This document shows, one piece after another, positions 37,608 through 45,492 of a DNA stretch of 64,000 nt. Numbering within the stretch: the stretch's first letter is position 1; each line of letters begins with the position of its first letter. The notes below the pieces were generated by a model. That model did no database searches. It saw only the letters and a program-made list of their open reading frames with translations, and was not told the DNA's origin. The DNA is from DASQYE01 sp036389675 (GTDB lineage Bacteria > Acidobacteriota > Blastocatellia > Pyrinomonadales > Pyrinomonadaceae): assembly GCA_036389675.1 (NCBI GenBank), contig DASVWI010000003.1:1-64000 (forward strand), given 5' to 3'. The position numbers and the translations under genes were made by a program.

Positions 37608-38476
37608 GCGAACCAGTCGTCAAACCACGTATAGCTTTTCAGGGAGAGCGCGGCGCGTTCAGCGAGGAGGCAGCCGTCCGGCTGCTCGGCGACGAGATAG
37701 AGCTTGTGCCCCGCCCGACCTTCGAGTCTCTTTTCGCGGCCATAGGCGAGCGGGCCGCCGACTACGCGCTCGCGCCCATAGAGAATAGCCTCGTCGGCTC
37801 AATCCACAGCACCTACGACCTGCTGCTTGAAAGCTCCCTGCACATCTCCGGCGAGGTCATCATTCCGATTGAGCATCATCTCATCGGTTGCGCGGGCGCG
37901 TCTTTCGAGATGATTGAGACGGTCGAGTCGCACCCCGTTGCTCTGGCCCAATGCCTGCGCTTTTTCGCCGCGCATCCGGGCATTCGTCGCATCGCAGCCG
38001 AAGACACCGCCGGCAGCGTCCGCGCTGTGGTCGCAGAGGGCGACGTGACACGAGCGAGCATCGCCGGAAGGCGCGCGGCACACTTTTACGGCGGCACAAT
38101 CCTGCGCGAGCGGCTCGAAGATCATAGCGAGAACTACACGCGTTTCGTCCTGCTCACGCCTTCGACCCTCTTGAGCGAGGGCGCTGACAAGCTCTCGCTC
38201 GTATTGAAATTGCCGCACCGTCCGGGCGCGCTCTATCACGCGCTTGCTCCCTTCGCCGGGCGCTCGATTGATCTGCTCAAGATTGAAAGCCGCCCTATCA
38301 AGGGACGCCCATGGGAATATCACTTCTACCTCGATTTGCACGCATCGCTCGAAGACGCGCAAGCCGCGGAGGCGCTCCGCGAGTTAAGGGAGCGCGCTCC
38401 GGATGTGCGAGTCCTTGGCTGCTACCGCTCGGCGCATACTCAGCCGAGCGCAAAAGCTTCGGAGGCATCACGGTGA
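37604..38476 (+). CDS. pheA: Prephenate dehydratase with ACT domain
   Basis: A 290-aa enzyme producing phenylpyruvate. The catalytic domain contains FQGERGAFSEEAA near residue 12, APIENSLVGSIHSTYDLL near 57 and the essential motif ENYTRFVLL near 180. The C-terminal ACT domain (about 195-275) has the ESRP motif that binds phenylalanine for feedback inhibition. Genes on both sides overlap it by 4 bases. The last 15 residues (AHTQPSAKASEASR) are unusual and probably disordered. Confidence 0.94.
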   Translation: MSEPVVKPRIAFQGERGAFSEEAAVRLLGDEIELVPRPTFESLFAAIGERAADYALAPIENSLVGSIHSTYDLLLESSLHISGEVIIPIEHHLIGCAGASFEMIETVESHPVALAQCLRFFAAHPGIRRIAAEDTAGSVRAVVAEGDVTRASIAGRRAAHFYGGTILRERLEDHSENYTRFVLLTPSTLLSEGADKLSLVLKLPHRPGALYHALAPFAGRSIDLLKIESRPIKGRPWEYHFYLDLHASLEDAQAAEALRELRERAPDVRVLGCYRSAHTQPSAKASEASR

Positions 38477-38763
38477 GCGTGGGCCAATGGCAAAAAGTGA
38501 CGGTCATCGGCTGCGGGCTCATCGGCTCGTCCTTCGCACTTGCGATGAAGGAAGCGCGAGGAGCGAGCGAGCGGATTGCCGGGTGGGACGCCTCTCCCGC
38601 GGTTCTGGACGAAGCGCTCAGGCGCGGCATCATTGACGAGGTGGACGGCTCTTTCCCCGGCGGTTCGGAGAGGCTCGCGATTGTGAGTCGCGAGCTGCGC
38701 GCGCACGATCTTTCAGTCGGTGATGAGCTGAGAGAGACGCGCGCCATGTTTAAGGAATTCTGA
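38473..38763 (+). pseudogene. Truncated prephenate dehydrogenase (NAD-binding part only)
   Basis: A 96-aa frame starting at a GTG that overlaps the pheA stop. Residues 9-65 are a TyrA-like Rossmann start (VTVIGCGLIGSSFALAMKEA, then IAGWDASPAVLDEALRRGIIDE). After about residue 65 the text (SERLAIVSRELRAHDLSVGDELRETRAMFKEF) does not continue as TyrA, and the whole catalytic domain (another 200 or more residues) is missing. It may be an in-frame internal deletion that kept another end. Unlikely to be an active dehydrogenase. Confidence 0.75.
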
Positions 38764-38795
38764 TCAACCGACAGTAAGGCAAGGAAATAACAGCA

Positions 38796-39962
38796 ATGAT
38801 ACTTATCCTGACTCCCAACATCGTGCCCGAAAGCGAGACCTACAGGCGATTGATGGAGCATCTCTCGCGCCTACAGAATATAACTCTCAGAGTTCACCGC
38901 GAGCAGGGCTCGCAGCGCAGCGTGACGGAGATTTACCTGATCGGCGACACAGCATCCGTCCCGCTCGACGACATGAAGAATCTACCGGGCGTAGAACATG
39001 CCGTGCGCGTCTCCGAAGAGTACCGCGTGCTCGGGCGGCACAAACACGATCACCGCCCCGCTCACTTTGAATACCAGAATGTCCGCTTCGGACAGGACAC
39101 GCTCAATGTCTTCGCCGGTCTGTGCGCCGTCGACACGCCGGCGCACGTCGAGCAGACGATGCGTGCCCTGCGCGCGAACCACCAGAACTGCACGCGCATG
39201 GGCGCATACAAGCCCCGCACCAGTCCATACTCTTTTCAGGGCCACGGGCGAAACTGCCTGCCCTATGTTTTCGAGCTGGCCGGTAAATATGGAATCAAAG
39301 TCATCAGTATGGAGATCACACACGAATCACACATCGCGGAGATTCACGATGCCTTGAATCAGACGGGCCGCCCCACAGGCGTCATGCTCCAGATCGGCAC
39401 GCGCAACACGCAGAACTTCGAGCTACTGAAGATCGTCGGTCGCCAGCAGGAGTTCCCCGTCCTGCTCAAACGCGGCTTCGGAATCACGCTGGACGAATCC
39501 CTCAACGCAGCCGAATATCTCGCCAGCGAAGGCAACAGCAAAGTCGTCTTCGGCCTGCGCGGCGTCAAGACCAAGCTCGGCGAGCCGCACCGCAACCTCG
39601 TCGATTTCGCCCACGTCCCCGTCGTCAAGCGCCTGACGCGCATGCCCGTCTGTATAGATCCCTCTCACGCCGTCGGCTCGCGCGACAACAGCCCCGAAGG
39701 CATCCCGGACATCCTTCACGCCACCGCACAGGGCGTCATCGCCGGGGCTAATATGGTCTTAGTCGACTTTCACCCCTCCCCCGATCAGGCCCTCGTCGAC
39801 GGCCCTCAGGCGCTACTCCTCGAAGAACTCCCCCACTTCCTCGAAGACGTGCAAATCGCCCACGAAGCCTACCTGAAACGCGCCGCCCTCGCCCAAAGAC
39901 ACAACTCCGAGAAGTCGCAACATGAAGAAGATGCCCGCCGGAACGAGCATGTCGCGATCTGA
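38796..39962 (+). CDS. 3-deoxy-7-phosphoheptulonate (DAHP) synthase, type I-beta with N-terminal regulatory domain
   Basis: A 388-aa enzyme joining PEP and erythrose-4-phosphate, the first step to aromatics. Residues 1-70 are a ferredoxin-like regulatory domain (MILILTPNIVPESETYRRLM, as in Thermotoga DAHP synthase). The barrel contains GAYKPRTSPYSFQGHG near residue 138, IGTRNTQNFELLK near 200, LLKRGF near 225 and the metal motif CIDPSHAVGSRD near 288. AAGGAAAT precedes the ATG. The C-terminal 25 residues are charged and longer than usual. Last gene of the aromatic operon. Confidence 0.93.
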   Translation: MILILTPNIVPESETYRRLMEHLSRLQNITLRVHREQGSQRSVTEIYLIGDTASVPLDDMKNLPGVEHAVRVSEEYRVLGRHKHDHRPAHFEYQNVRFGQDTLNVFAGLCAVDTPAHVEQTMRALRANHQNCTRMGAYKPRTSPYSFQGHGRNCLPYVFELAGKYGIKVISMEITHESHIAEIHDALNQTGRPTGVMLQIGTRNTQNFELLKIVGRQQEFPVLLKRGFGITLDESLNAAEYLASEGNSKVVFGLRGVKTKLGEPHRNLVDFAHVPVVKRLTRMPVCIDPSHAVGSRDNSPEGIPDILHATAQGVIAGANMVLVDFHPSPDQALVDGPQALLLEELPHFLEDVQIAHEAYLKRAALAQRHNSEKSQHEEDARRNEHVAI

Positions 39963-39986
39963 GAAGCAGGAGAGCGAGCACCGCCG

Positions 39987-41117
39987 TCATAGTTTTCTGA
40001 CGAAGCACTTGCCGGGGAGTTGGCGGATAAGCTCGCGCATTTCGAGGCCGAGCAGCGCCGTGGTTAGTTGGGGGATGGAGAGCCGGGTGGATTCGAGTAG
40101 GGCGTCGATGTGTGTCGCCTCGTCTGTGAAGAGCAGTTTGTAGACGGCGTGTTCCGTGTCCGAGAGGCCCTCCGGGACGAGCGATAGCTGGCGGGTCAGT
40201 TGTTGTTCGTCTTCCTTCTTTATCTCGGGCGGCAGGAGGCGGGCGGCGATGTCGGGCGGGAGTTCCGTGGCTACGTCCTGCCACTGTTGAATTAGTTTCG
40301 CGCCTGCGCCCTTGATGAGATAGTTTGTGCCGAAGGAGTTTCTGGATGTGATGTTGCCGGGGACGGCCCAGACTTCCCTGTTCTGCTCCATCGCCATTCG
40401 GGCGGTGATGAGCGAGCCGGAATTCTCCGCCGCTTCGACCAGAAGCACGCCGAGGCTGAGGCCGCTGATGACGCGATTGCGATAGGGGAAGTTCTGCGGC
40501 GCGGGCGGCGTCGCGAGCGGGAACTCGGAGACGATCGCGCCGCCTGCGGCGAGAATCTCCTCGGCCAGCTTTCGGTGGTCGCGCGGGTAGATTTGATCTA
40601 ATCCCGTGCCCATCACGGCGACGGTGCGCCCGCCGGCTTCGAGCGCTCCGCGATGGGCCGCCGCGTCAATCCCGCGCGCGAGTCCGGAGATGATCGTCAC
40701 TCCGCGCGCGGCCAAATCGCGCGCCAGCATCAGGGCGGCGTTCTGCCCGTAGGTGGAGCAGCGGCGAGAGCCGACGACCGCAACGCAGGGCACATCGAGG
40801 CACGCCTCCCAAGCCCCCTTCACGTAGAGCGTGATCGGCGGGTCGAAGATTTCGCGCAGCAGCGACGGATACGTGCCGTCGTCCAGGAGCAGCACGTCTG
40901 CATTAAGCTGGCGCACGCGCTCGATCTCCCGCGCAGCCGTCTCAAGCAGATCACGCGCCCGTATGCTCTCGATTGTTTCGGCGCGCAGCCGCGCTCCCTC
41001 CAACTCCGCACGCGTCGCGTTGAAGACGGCTTCAGCCGAGCCGAAGCGTTCGAGCAGCATCGCCGCAGAGCGTGGGCCAATGCCCGGCGTCATGTTGAGC
41101 GCAATCCACTCTTTCAT
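39987..41117 (-). CDS. dprA: DNA-processing protein DprA
   Basis: A 376-aa DprA/Smf protein that loads RecA on incoming single-stranded DNA during transformation. An N-terminal helical SAM-like part (MKEWIALNMTPGIGPRSAAMLLERFG), the Rossmann core with VGSRRCSTYGQNAA near residue 120, ISGLARGIDAAAHRGAL near 145, NFPYRNRVISGLS near 205 and GSLITARMAMEQNREVWAVPG near 235, and a C-terminal winged helix (about 310-370) give the full-length layout. It implies at least part of a competence system. Convergent with the DAHP synthase gene, 24 bases apart. Confidence 0.95.
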   Translation of the reverse strand: MKEWIALNMTPGIGPRSAAMLLERFGSAEAVFNATRAELEGARLRAETIESIRARDLLETAAREIERVRQLNADVLLLDDGTYPSLLREIFDPPITLYVKGAWEACLDVPCVAVVGSRRCSTYGQNAALMLARDLAARGVTIISGLARGIDAAAHRGALEAGGRTVAVMGTGLDQIYPRDHRKLAEEILAAGGAIVSEFPLATPPAPQNFPYRNRVISGLSLGVLLVEAAENSGSLITARMAMEQNREVWAVPGNITSRNSFGTNYLIKGAGAKLIQQWQDVATELPPDIAARLLPPEIKKEDEQQLTRQLSLVPEGLSDTEHAVYKLLFTDEATHIDALLESTRLSIPQLTTALLGLEMRELIRQLPGKCFVRKL

Positions 41118-41123
41118 AAGAAC

Positions 41124-41222
41124 AGCAAGGATGAAGGCGGCAACGATGAAGGATGAAGTAAAAGCATTGAAGAATGAAAAGCATTCTTTTCATCCTTCCG
41201 CCTTCATCCTTCATCCTTTCTT
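41124..41222. repeat. Heptad repeat, family B copy 3, abutting tRNA-Sec and dprA
   Basis: Left end AGCAAGGATGAAGGCGG; right end TTCATCCTTCATCCTTTC; centre GTAAAAGCATTGAAGAATGA then AAAGCATTCTTTTCATCC. The centre is the same as in copy 4 (45421-45457). The element fills the whole space between the dprA start region and the CCA end of the tRNA gene. Confidence 0.8.
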
Positions 41223-41321
41223 TGGCGGAGGCGTGTAGGAATCGAACCTACCTGAGCCTGCTCTCACAGGCTCACAGACGGTTTTGAAGACCGCGCCGTT
41301 CACCAGAACAGATGCGCCTCC
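41223..41321 (-). tRNA. selC: tRNA-Sec (UCA anticodon)
   Basis: Minus strand, 99 nt. Acceptor GGAGGCG pairs with CGCCTCC, followed by G73 and an encoded CCA. The D arm is a 6-bp stem (CTGTTC with GAACGG) around the short loop TGGT, as expected for selenocysteine tRNA. The anticodon loop reads CTTCAAA with anticodon TCA. The extra arm is long, with an 8-bp stem TGAGCCTG / CAGGCTCA. The T arm is GTAGG-TTCGATT-CCTAC. The long extra arm, 6-bp D stem and UCA anticodon together are diagnostic. The eighth acceptor pair would be C-A. Confidence 0.93.
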
Positions 41322-41531
41322 GAAAATTCTGGGAGTGGGAGAAAAGCTACGCGCCGCCGGGGCGGCATGTCAAGAGGGGAGAGGCGGCGGGGCTGTCCGG
41401 CACGGATTGATTCCGGGGAAGTGGCGTGCGAGGAGTTTGACGGATTAGTCGCGGCACATTACCATCTCTGGCACACGCCGGTTTCATCATTTGATCGCAA
41501 CTCATCAACGCAAAGGGAAGTGAACCAGTCG

Positions 41532-42374
41532 ATGGCAGAAGCGGAAGCTGTAAAGAAGAATGGAGCGGGACAGGAGGCGGCGGGCGGGCTCGTGCAGTAC
41601 CGCGTCCATGAGGGCATTGCGCTCCTGACCCTGAACGACCCTCCGGCCAACACCTACACCTACGAGATGATGCGCGAGCTTGATCGCTCCATCCTCGACG
41701 CGCGAATGAACGAGGACGCGCACGTGATCGTCATTACCGGAGGTGGCGAGAAGTTTTTCTCGGCGGGAGCAAACATACGCACGCTCTCGGAGATGACGCC
41801 CGTCTTCAAATACTATTTCTGCCTGCACGCCAACGAGACGCTCTCGCGGCTTGAGCAGACGCCCAAGCTCGTCATCGCGGCGTTGAACGGCCACACGGTC
41901 GGCGGCGGCCTTGAGATAGCGCTGGCCGCAGACCTTCGGCTGGCGCGACGAGGCGCGGGTAAGATGGGCCTGCCCGAAATCACGCTCGGGGTGCTGCCCG
42001 GCACGGGCGGCACGCAGCGGCTGGTGCGGCTCGTCGGCAAATCGCGCGCCATCGAGCTGATGACGACGGGCGAGCTGTTTGACTTCGAGCGCGGGCAGGA
42101 GCTGGGACTCATCAATCATATCTACGAGGCCGAGACCGGCGACGCCTTTATGGAGCAGGTGCTTGCTTACGCGCGACAGTTCACGCTGCCGGGCAAGGCC
42201 GCGCGCGCCGTCGGGCACATCAAGCGCAGCGTACAGTCGGGCGCGGAGATTCCGTTCGAATACGGGCTGGCCCTGGAGCGCGAACTTCAACAACAGCTCT
42301 TTCAATCCGAAGACGCAAGGGAAGGGCTCGACGCCTACGTTCAGAAACGCAAGCCGCAATTTAAAGGAAGGTGA
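41532..42374 (+). CDS. Enoyl-CoA hydratase/isomerase family protein (1)
   Basis: A 280-aa crotonase-fold enzyme. The oxyanion-hole regions are EKFFSAGANIRTLSEM near residue 75 and LNGHTVGGGLEIALAADLRLARRGA near 118, the glutamate is in MGLPEITLGVLPGTGGTQRL, and a C-terminal helix ends in QKRKPQFKGR. The GLPEITLGVLPGTGGTQ form with its Glu is typical of true hydratases. The start is ATG at 41532; AAGGGAAG is about 12 bases upstream. It is the first of three such genes in a likely aromatic-CoA degradation cluster. Confidence 0.88.
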   Translation: MAEAEAVKKNGAGQEAAGGLVQYRVHEGIALLTLNDPPANTYTYEMMRELDRSILDARMNEDAHVIVITGGGEKFFSAGANIRTLSEMTPVFKYYFCLHANETLSRLEQTPKLVIAALNGHTVGGGLEIALAADLRLARRGAGKMGLPEITLGVLPGTGGTQRLVRLVGKSRAIELMTTGELFDFERGQELGLINHIYEAETGDAFMEQVLAYARQFTLPGKAARAVGHIKRSVQSGAEIPFEYGLALERELQQQLFQSEDAREGLDAYVQKRKPQFKGR

Positions 42375-42378
42375 AAAA

Positions 42379-42453
42379 TAGATGTCAGACATTAGATGTC
42401 AGAATCTTAGTTCTTTATTCTCACCGGCGTCCGACATCTAACATCTGACACCT
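42379..42453. repeat. Heptad inverted repeat, family D
   Basis: Left arm TAGATGTCAGACATTAGATG with the heptad AGATGTC repeated; right arm CCGACATCTAACATCTGACA. The arms are largely complementary around an AT-rich centre. It ends 11 bases before the ATG of the next gene and fills most of the 90-base gap. Confidence 0.75.
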
Positions 42454-42464
42454 GTATTCCGGTT

Positions 42465-43253
42465 ATGTACGAGAACATCAAAGTCGTTTACGAAGCGGGC
42501 ATCGCCACCATCACGTTGAATCGCCCTGAAAAGCTGAACGCTTTCGTCGGGCACATGAGACGCGATCTGGCGGAGGCTTTAGAGCGCGCGGCGAGCGCCT
42601 CGGACGTGCGCGTCGTCGTGGTTACGGGCGCGGGGCGGGGCTTTTGCGCCGGCGCGGATGTCGCGTACATGAATGAATTGATGGAGCGGCAGGACGTGGG
42701 CGAGTTCACGCGGCTGCTCGGCGCTGGTCGTCGTGTGCTGACGACGATCAGGGAGATGACGAAGCCTGTCATCGCCTCCGTCAACGGCCCTGCATACGGC
42801 GCAGGTTTTAATCTGGCGCTCTGCTGTGATCTGCGTATCGCGTCCGAGTCTGCTTCCTTCAGCCAGTCGTTCGTCAAAGTCGGCCTGCACCCGGATTGGG
42901 GCGGGACATACTTTCTGCCGCGCGTCGTGCCGACCAATCTCGCCTGCGAGATGTTTTTCCTTGGGGACGCGATTGATGCCGGGCGCGCTTTGCAGCTCGG
43001 CATACTGAACCGCGTCGTCCCCGACGGGGAGCTGGCGACGGAAACGCGCAAGCTCGCCGAGCGCTTGCGCGATGCGCCCTACAGGTCGATCGCCGCCGCC
43101 AAGCACGCCGTTTACATGAGCGAAGAGTCGAGCCTTGAGCGCATGCTGCAATACGAAACCGAAGCGCAGCTCCAATGCTTCCAGTCTGAGGAAGCACGCA
43201 AGCGCGTTCGCGCCTTCCTTGAGAGACGCGAGCCCAGACTGGCGAAGATTTGA
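42465..43253 (+). CDS. Enoyl-CoA hydratase/isomerase family protein (2)
   Basis: A 262-aa crotonase-fold enzyme. GAGRGFCAGADVAYMNELM near residue 50 and VNGPAYGAGFNLALCCDLRIASESA near 105 form the oxyanion hole. At the position of the second catalytic acid it reads FVKVGLHPDWGGTYFLPR, so an Asp/His region replaces the usual Glu. This often marks isomerase, thioesterase or ring-cleaving relatives rather than simple hydratases. Overlaps the next gene by 4 bases. Confidence 0.86.
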   Translation: MYENIKVVYEAGIATITLNRPEKLNAFVGHMRRDLAEALERAASASDVRVVVVTGAGRGFCAGADVAYMNELMERQDVGEFTRLLGAGRRVLTTIREMTKPVIASVNGPAYGAGFNLALCCDLRIASESASFSQSFVKVGLHPDWGGTYFLPRVVPTNLACEMFFLGDAIDAGRALQLGILNRVVPDGELATETRKLAERLRDAPYRSIAAAKHAVYMSEESSLERMLQYETEAQLQCFQSEEARKRVRAFLERREPRLAKI

Positions 43254-44032
43254 GACTCAAAGACAAAACAGCACTGGTCACCGGCGGCGGGCGCGGCATC
43301 GGACGCGCCATCGCATTGGCGCTCGGGAGAGAGGGGGCACGCGTCGCCGTCCTCGCACGCACGTTGAGCGAGGTGACACGCGTCGCCGCCGAGATCAAAG
43401 AGGAATACGGCACTGACGCGCTCTCTTTCGCGTGCGATGTCTCGGACGGGGAGAGCGTCTCAAGCGCGTTCGCCCAAGTCGCGAAAAAGTTCGGGCGCGG
43501 TATTGACGTGCTGGTCAACAACGCCGGCATAGCCGAGAGCGCGCCGCTTCTTAAGACCGACGACGAGATGTGGCGGCGACATCTGGGCGTGAACCTTTCG
43601 GGCACGTTCTATTGCACGCGTGCCGCCCTGCCGGCGATGCTCGCCGGCGGCTGGGGGCGCATCATCAACGTCGCTTCGATTGCGGGCAAGACGGGCGCGC
43701 CCTACATCTCGGCTTACGCCGCATCGAAGCACGGCGTGCTCGGCCTGACGCGCTCGCTGGCGCTAGAAGTGGCGACCAAAGGCATCACTGTCAACGCCAT
43801 CTGTCCCGGCTACGTCGAGACGGACATGACGACGCACGCGGTCGAAAACATCACGGCCAGGACGGGCAAGTCCGCTGAAGAGGCGCGCGCCATCATCGAG
43901 CGCATGAGCCCGCAGAACCGCCTCGTCACGGCTGAAGAGGTCGCGGCGCTGGCCCTTCTGCTCGCCTCGGACGAAGGACGCGGCATCAACGGTCAGGCGA
44001 TCAACGTGGACGGCGGCAGCGTGCTGTTCTGA
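43250..44032 (+). CDS. SDR dehydrogenase, probable 3-hydroxyacyl-CoA dehydrogenase
   Basis: A 260-aa short-chain dehydrogenase starting at TTG within TTGA, overlapping the previous stop. TGGGRGIGRAIAL near residue 9, NNAGIAESAPLL near 85, and catalytic Ser (NVASIAGKTG), Tyr and Lys (YISAYAASKHGV) near 140-160 are complete. INGQAINVDGGSVLF closes the protein. Tight coupling to an enoyl-CoA hydratase suggests it oxidises the hydroxyacyl-CoA formed there, as in beta-oxidation of an aromatic breakdown product. Confidence 0.85.
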   Translation: MRLKDKTALVTGGGRGIGRAIALALGREGARVAVLARTLSEVTRVAAEIKEEYGTDALSFACDVSDGESVSSAFAQVAKKFGRGIDVLVNNAGIAESAPLLKTDDEMWRRHLGVNLSGTFYCTRAALPAMLAGGWGRIINVASIAGKTGAPYISAYAASKHGVLGLTRSLALEVATKGITVNAICPGYVETDMTTHAVENITARTGKSAEEARAIIERMSPQNRLVTAEEVAALALLLASDEGRGINGQAINVDGGSVLF

Positions 44033-44034
44033 TC

Positions 44035-44125
44035 ATTCTGGATTTTGGATTGGCGAGCCGGCGAAAGTTGAGAGGCCGCACTCCACAGTTCAAATCTCCC
44101 GAAGCGTTAATCTAAAATCCAGAAT
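44035..44125. repeat. Inverted repeat, family E
   Basis: ATTCTGGATTTTGGAT (44035-44050) and ATCTAAAATCCAGAAT (44110-44125) are complementary at 15 of 16 bases. The left arm reads as heptads TTCTGGA, TTTTGGA. The element ends 12 bases before the RidA start codon. Confidence 0.75.
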
Positions 44126-44137
44126 CTGAAACCCGGA

Positions 44138-44533
44138 ATGGAATTCATCAATCCAGACGCTCTTGGCCCACCGCGCGGCTACTCCAACGGAGTGCTTGTG
44201 CCGCCGGGCGCTAAACTGCTTTTCATCGCCGGCCAGATAGCGTGGGACGAACGGCAGAAGATTATCGGCGCGGATTTCGCCGGGCAGTTCGAGCGCGCGC
44301 TCGCCAATCTTCTGGCGGTCGTGCGCGAGGCCGGGGGCGTACCCGCGGATGTTGCTCGTCTGGTCGTCTACGTCACTGACAAACATGAGTATCTGGCTTC
44401 GCTCAGGGAGGTTGGCCGCCGCTGGCGCTCTCTGATGGGCACACATTACCCGGCGATGGCGCTCGTAGAGGTCAAGAGCCTGCTCGAAGATGATGCGAAG
44501 GTTGAGATTGAAGGAATAGCAACGCTACGGTGA
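44138..44533 (+). CDS. RidA-family (YjgF) enamine/imine deaminase
   Basis: A 131-aa protein of the RidA fold, which hydrolyses reactive enamines or imines. YSNGVLVPPGAKLLFIAGQIAWDE near residue 15, the conserved arginine in VARLVVYVTD near 90 and MALVEVKSLLEDDAKVEIEGIA at the end are typical; the family end usually reads VEIEAIA. In anthranilate breakdown through CoA thioesters an amino group must leave the ring product, and RidA-like deaminases occur in the related 2-aminomuconate route, so deamination of a pathway enamine is a reasonable inference. Confidence 0.88.
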   Translation: MEFINPDALGPPRGYSNGVLVPPGAKLLFIAGQIAWDERQKIIGADFAGQFERALANLLAVVREAGGVPADVARLVVYVTDKHEYLASLREVGRRWRSLMGTHYPAMALVEVKSLLEDDAKVEIEGIATLR

Positions 44534-44602
44534 CAGGTGACGAGTGACAGGCTGAAGAGGCTTTTGTCCTGAACTCGTCACTCGTCGCTCATCACTGCTC
44601 TT
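44530..44602. repeat. Heptad inverted repeat, family C copy 3
   Basis: GTGACAGGTGACGAGTGACA (from 44531) and CTCGTCACTCGTCGCTCATC are complementary heptad arrays; the loop carries GGCTGAAGAGGC. It starts in the RidA stop codon and ends at the ATG of the next gene. Confidence 0.8.
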
Positions 44603-45412
44603 ATGAATCCGAAAAGCTTTCTTTACGAGGTGCAGGAAGGTGTGGCGACGATCACGCTTAACCGTCCGGAGCGCCTCAACGCGCTGACGTTTGAAGTCTA
44701 TCGAGAGTTGACGGACACGTTCGTCGCCCTGCGCGCGGAAGAAGCCGTGCGCGCCGTGGTCATCACGGGAGCGGGACGCGCCTTCTGTTCCGGCGGCGAT
44801 GTGCATGACATCATCGGCGAGCTGTTCGCGCGTGACATGCAGGGCCTGTTGGAGTTCACGCGCATGACCTGCGAGCTGGTGCGAAACATACGCGCGCTGC
44901 CCAAGCCCGTCATCGCCAGCCTGAACGGGACGACAGCCGGGGCGGGCGCATGCATCGCTCTCGCCTCGGACATACGCATCGCGAGCCCGACGGCCAAAAT
45001 CGCTTTTCTCTTCGTGCGCGTCGGGCTTTCGGGCGCGGACATGGGCGCGGCCTACCTGCTGCCCCGCGTGATCGGGTTGGCGAAGGCGACCGAGCTGCTC
45101 TACACGGGCGATTTCCTGTCGGCAGAAGAGGCCGAAAGGATCGGCCTTTATAATCGCGTCGTCCCGGAAGACGAGCTGGCTGCGGTGACGCGCGAGCTGG
45201 CCGCACGCCTTGCGCGCGGGCCGGGATTCGCGCTGGCGATGACCAAGGAGATGCTCAACCGCGAGATGGACGTGAGCCTCGACACCGCCCTCGAATGGGA
45301 AGCGCAGGCGCAGGCCACCTGCATGCAACACCCTGACTATCGTGAAGCCTACGAAGCGTTCGTCGAGAAACGCGAGCCCAAGTTTAAAGGAAGGATGAAG
45401 GATGAAGGATGA
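44603..45412 (+). CDS. Enoyl-CoA hydratase/isomerase family protein (3)
   Basis: A 269-aa crotonase-fold enzyme. GAGRAFCSGGDVHDIIGELF near residue 55, LNGTTAGAGACIALASDIRIASPTA near 108 and the region FVRVGLSGADMGAAYLLPRV, where an Asp sits near the second acid position. The last seven residues (GRMKDEG) are encoded by the family B repeat that follows, so the natural end was probably EPKFKG. The upstream gap is a family C repeat, and no ordinary ribosome binding site is visible. Confidence 0.87.
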   Translation: MNPKSFLYEVQEGVATITLNRPERLNALTFEVYRELTDTFVALRAEEAVRAVVITGAGRAFCSGGDVHDIIGELFARDMQGLLEFTRMTCELVRNIRALPKPVIASLNGTTAGAGACIALASDIRIASPTAKIAFLFVRVGLSGADMGAAYLLPRVIGLAKATELLYTGDFLSAEEAERIGLYNRVVPEDELAAVTRELAARLARGPGFALAMTKEMLNREMDVSLDTALEWEAQAQATCMQHPDYREAYEAFVEKREPKFKGRMKDEG

Positions 45413-45491
45413 AGGATGAAGTAAAAGCATTGAAGAATGAAAAGCATTCTTTTCATCCTTCATCCTTCATCCTTCCGCCTTCATCCTTTCT
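45391..45491. repeat. Heptad repeat, family B copy 4
   Basis: GGATGAA repeated four times in a row, then GTAAAAGCATTGAAGAATGA, AAAGCATTCTTTT, and CATCCTT repeats on the right (TTCATCCTTCATCCTTCATC and CCGCCTTCATCC). It overlaps the end of the third hydratase gene and ends 2 bases before the acyl-CoA dehydrogenase ATG. Confidence 0.9.
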
Positions 45492-45492
45492 T

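Noticed and set aside
36588..38763. Selenocysteine read-through of the TGA ending the truncated aminotransferase or the tyrA fragment, suggested by the nearby tRNA-Sec
   Set aside because: The aminotransferase ends in two TGA codons in a row, and after either stop the frame does not continue with family sequence. The tyrA fragment meets a TAA soon after its TGA. Truncation explains both better.
45391..45491. GGATGAA tandem array as a CRISPR-like or VNTR locus
   Set aside because: Units are only 7 nt with no spacers, no cas genes are present, and the array is mirrored by its complement in a hairpin, as in the other family B copies.
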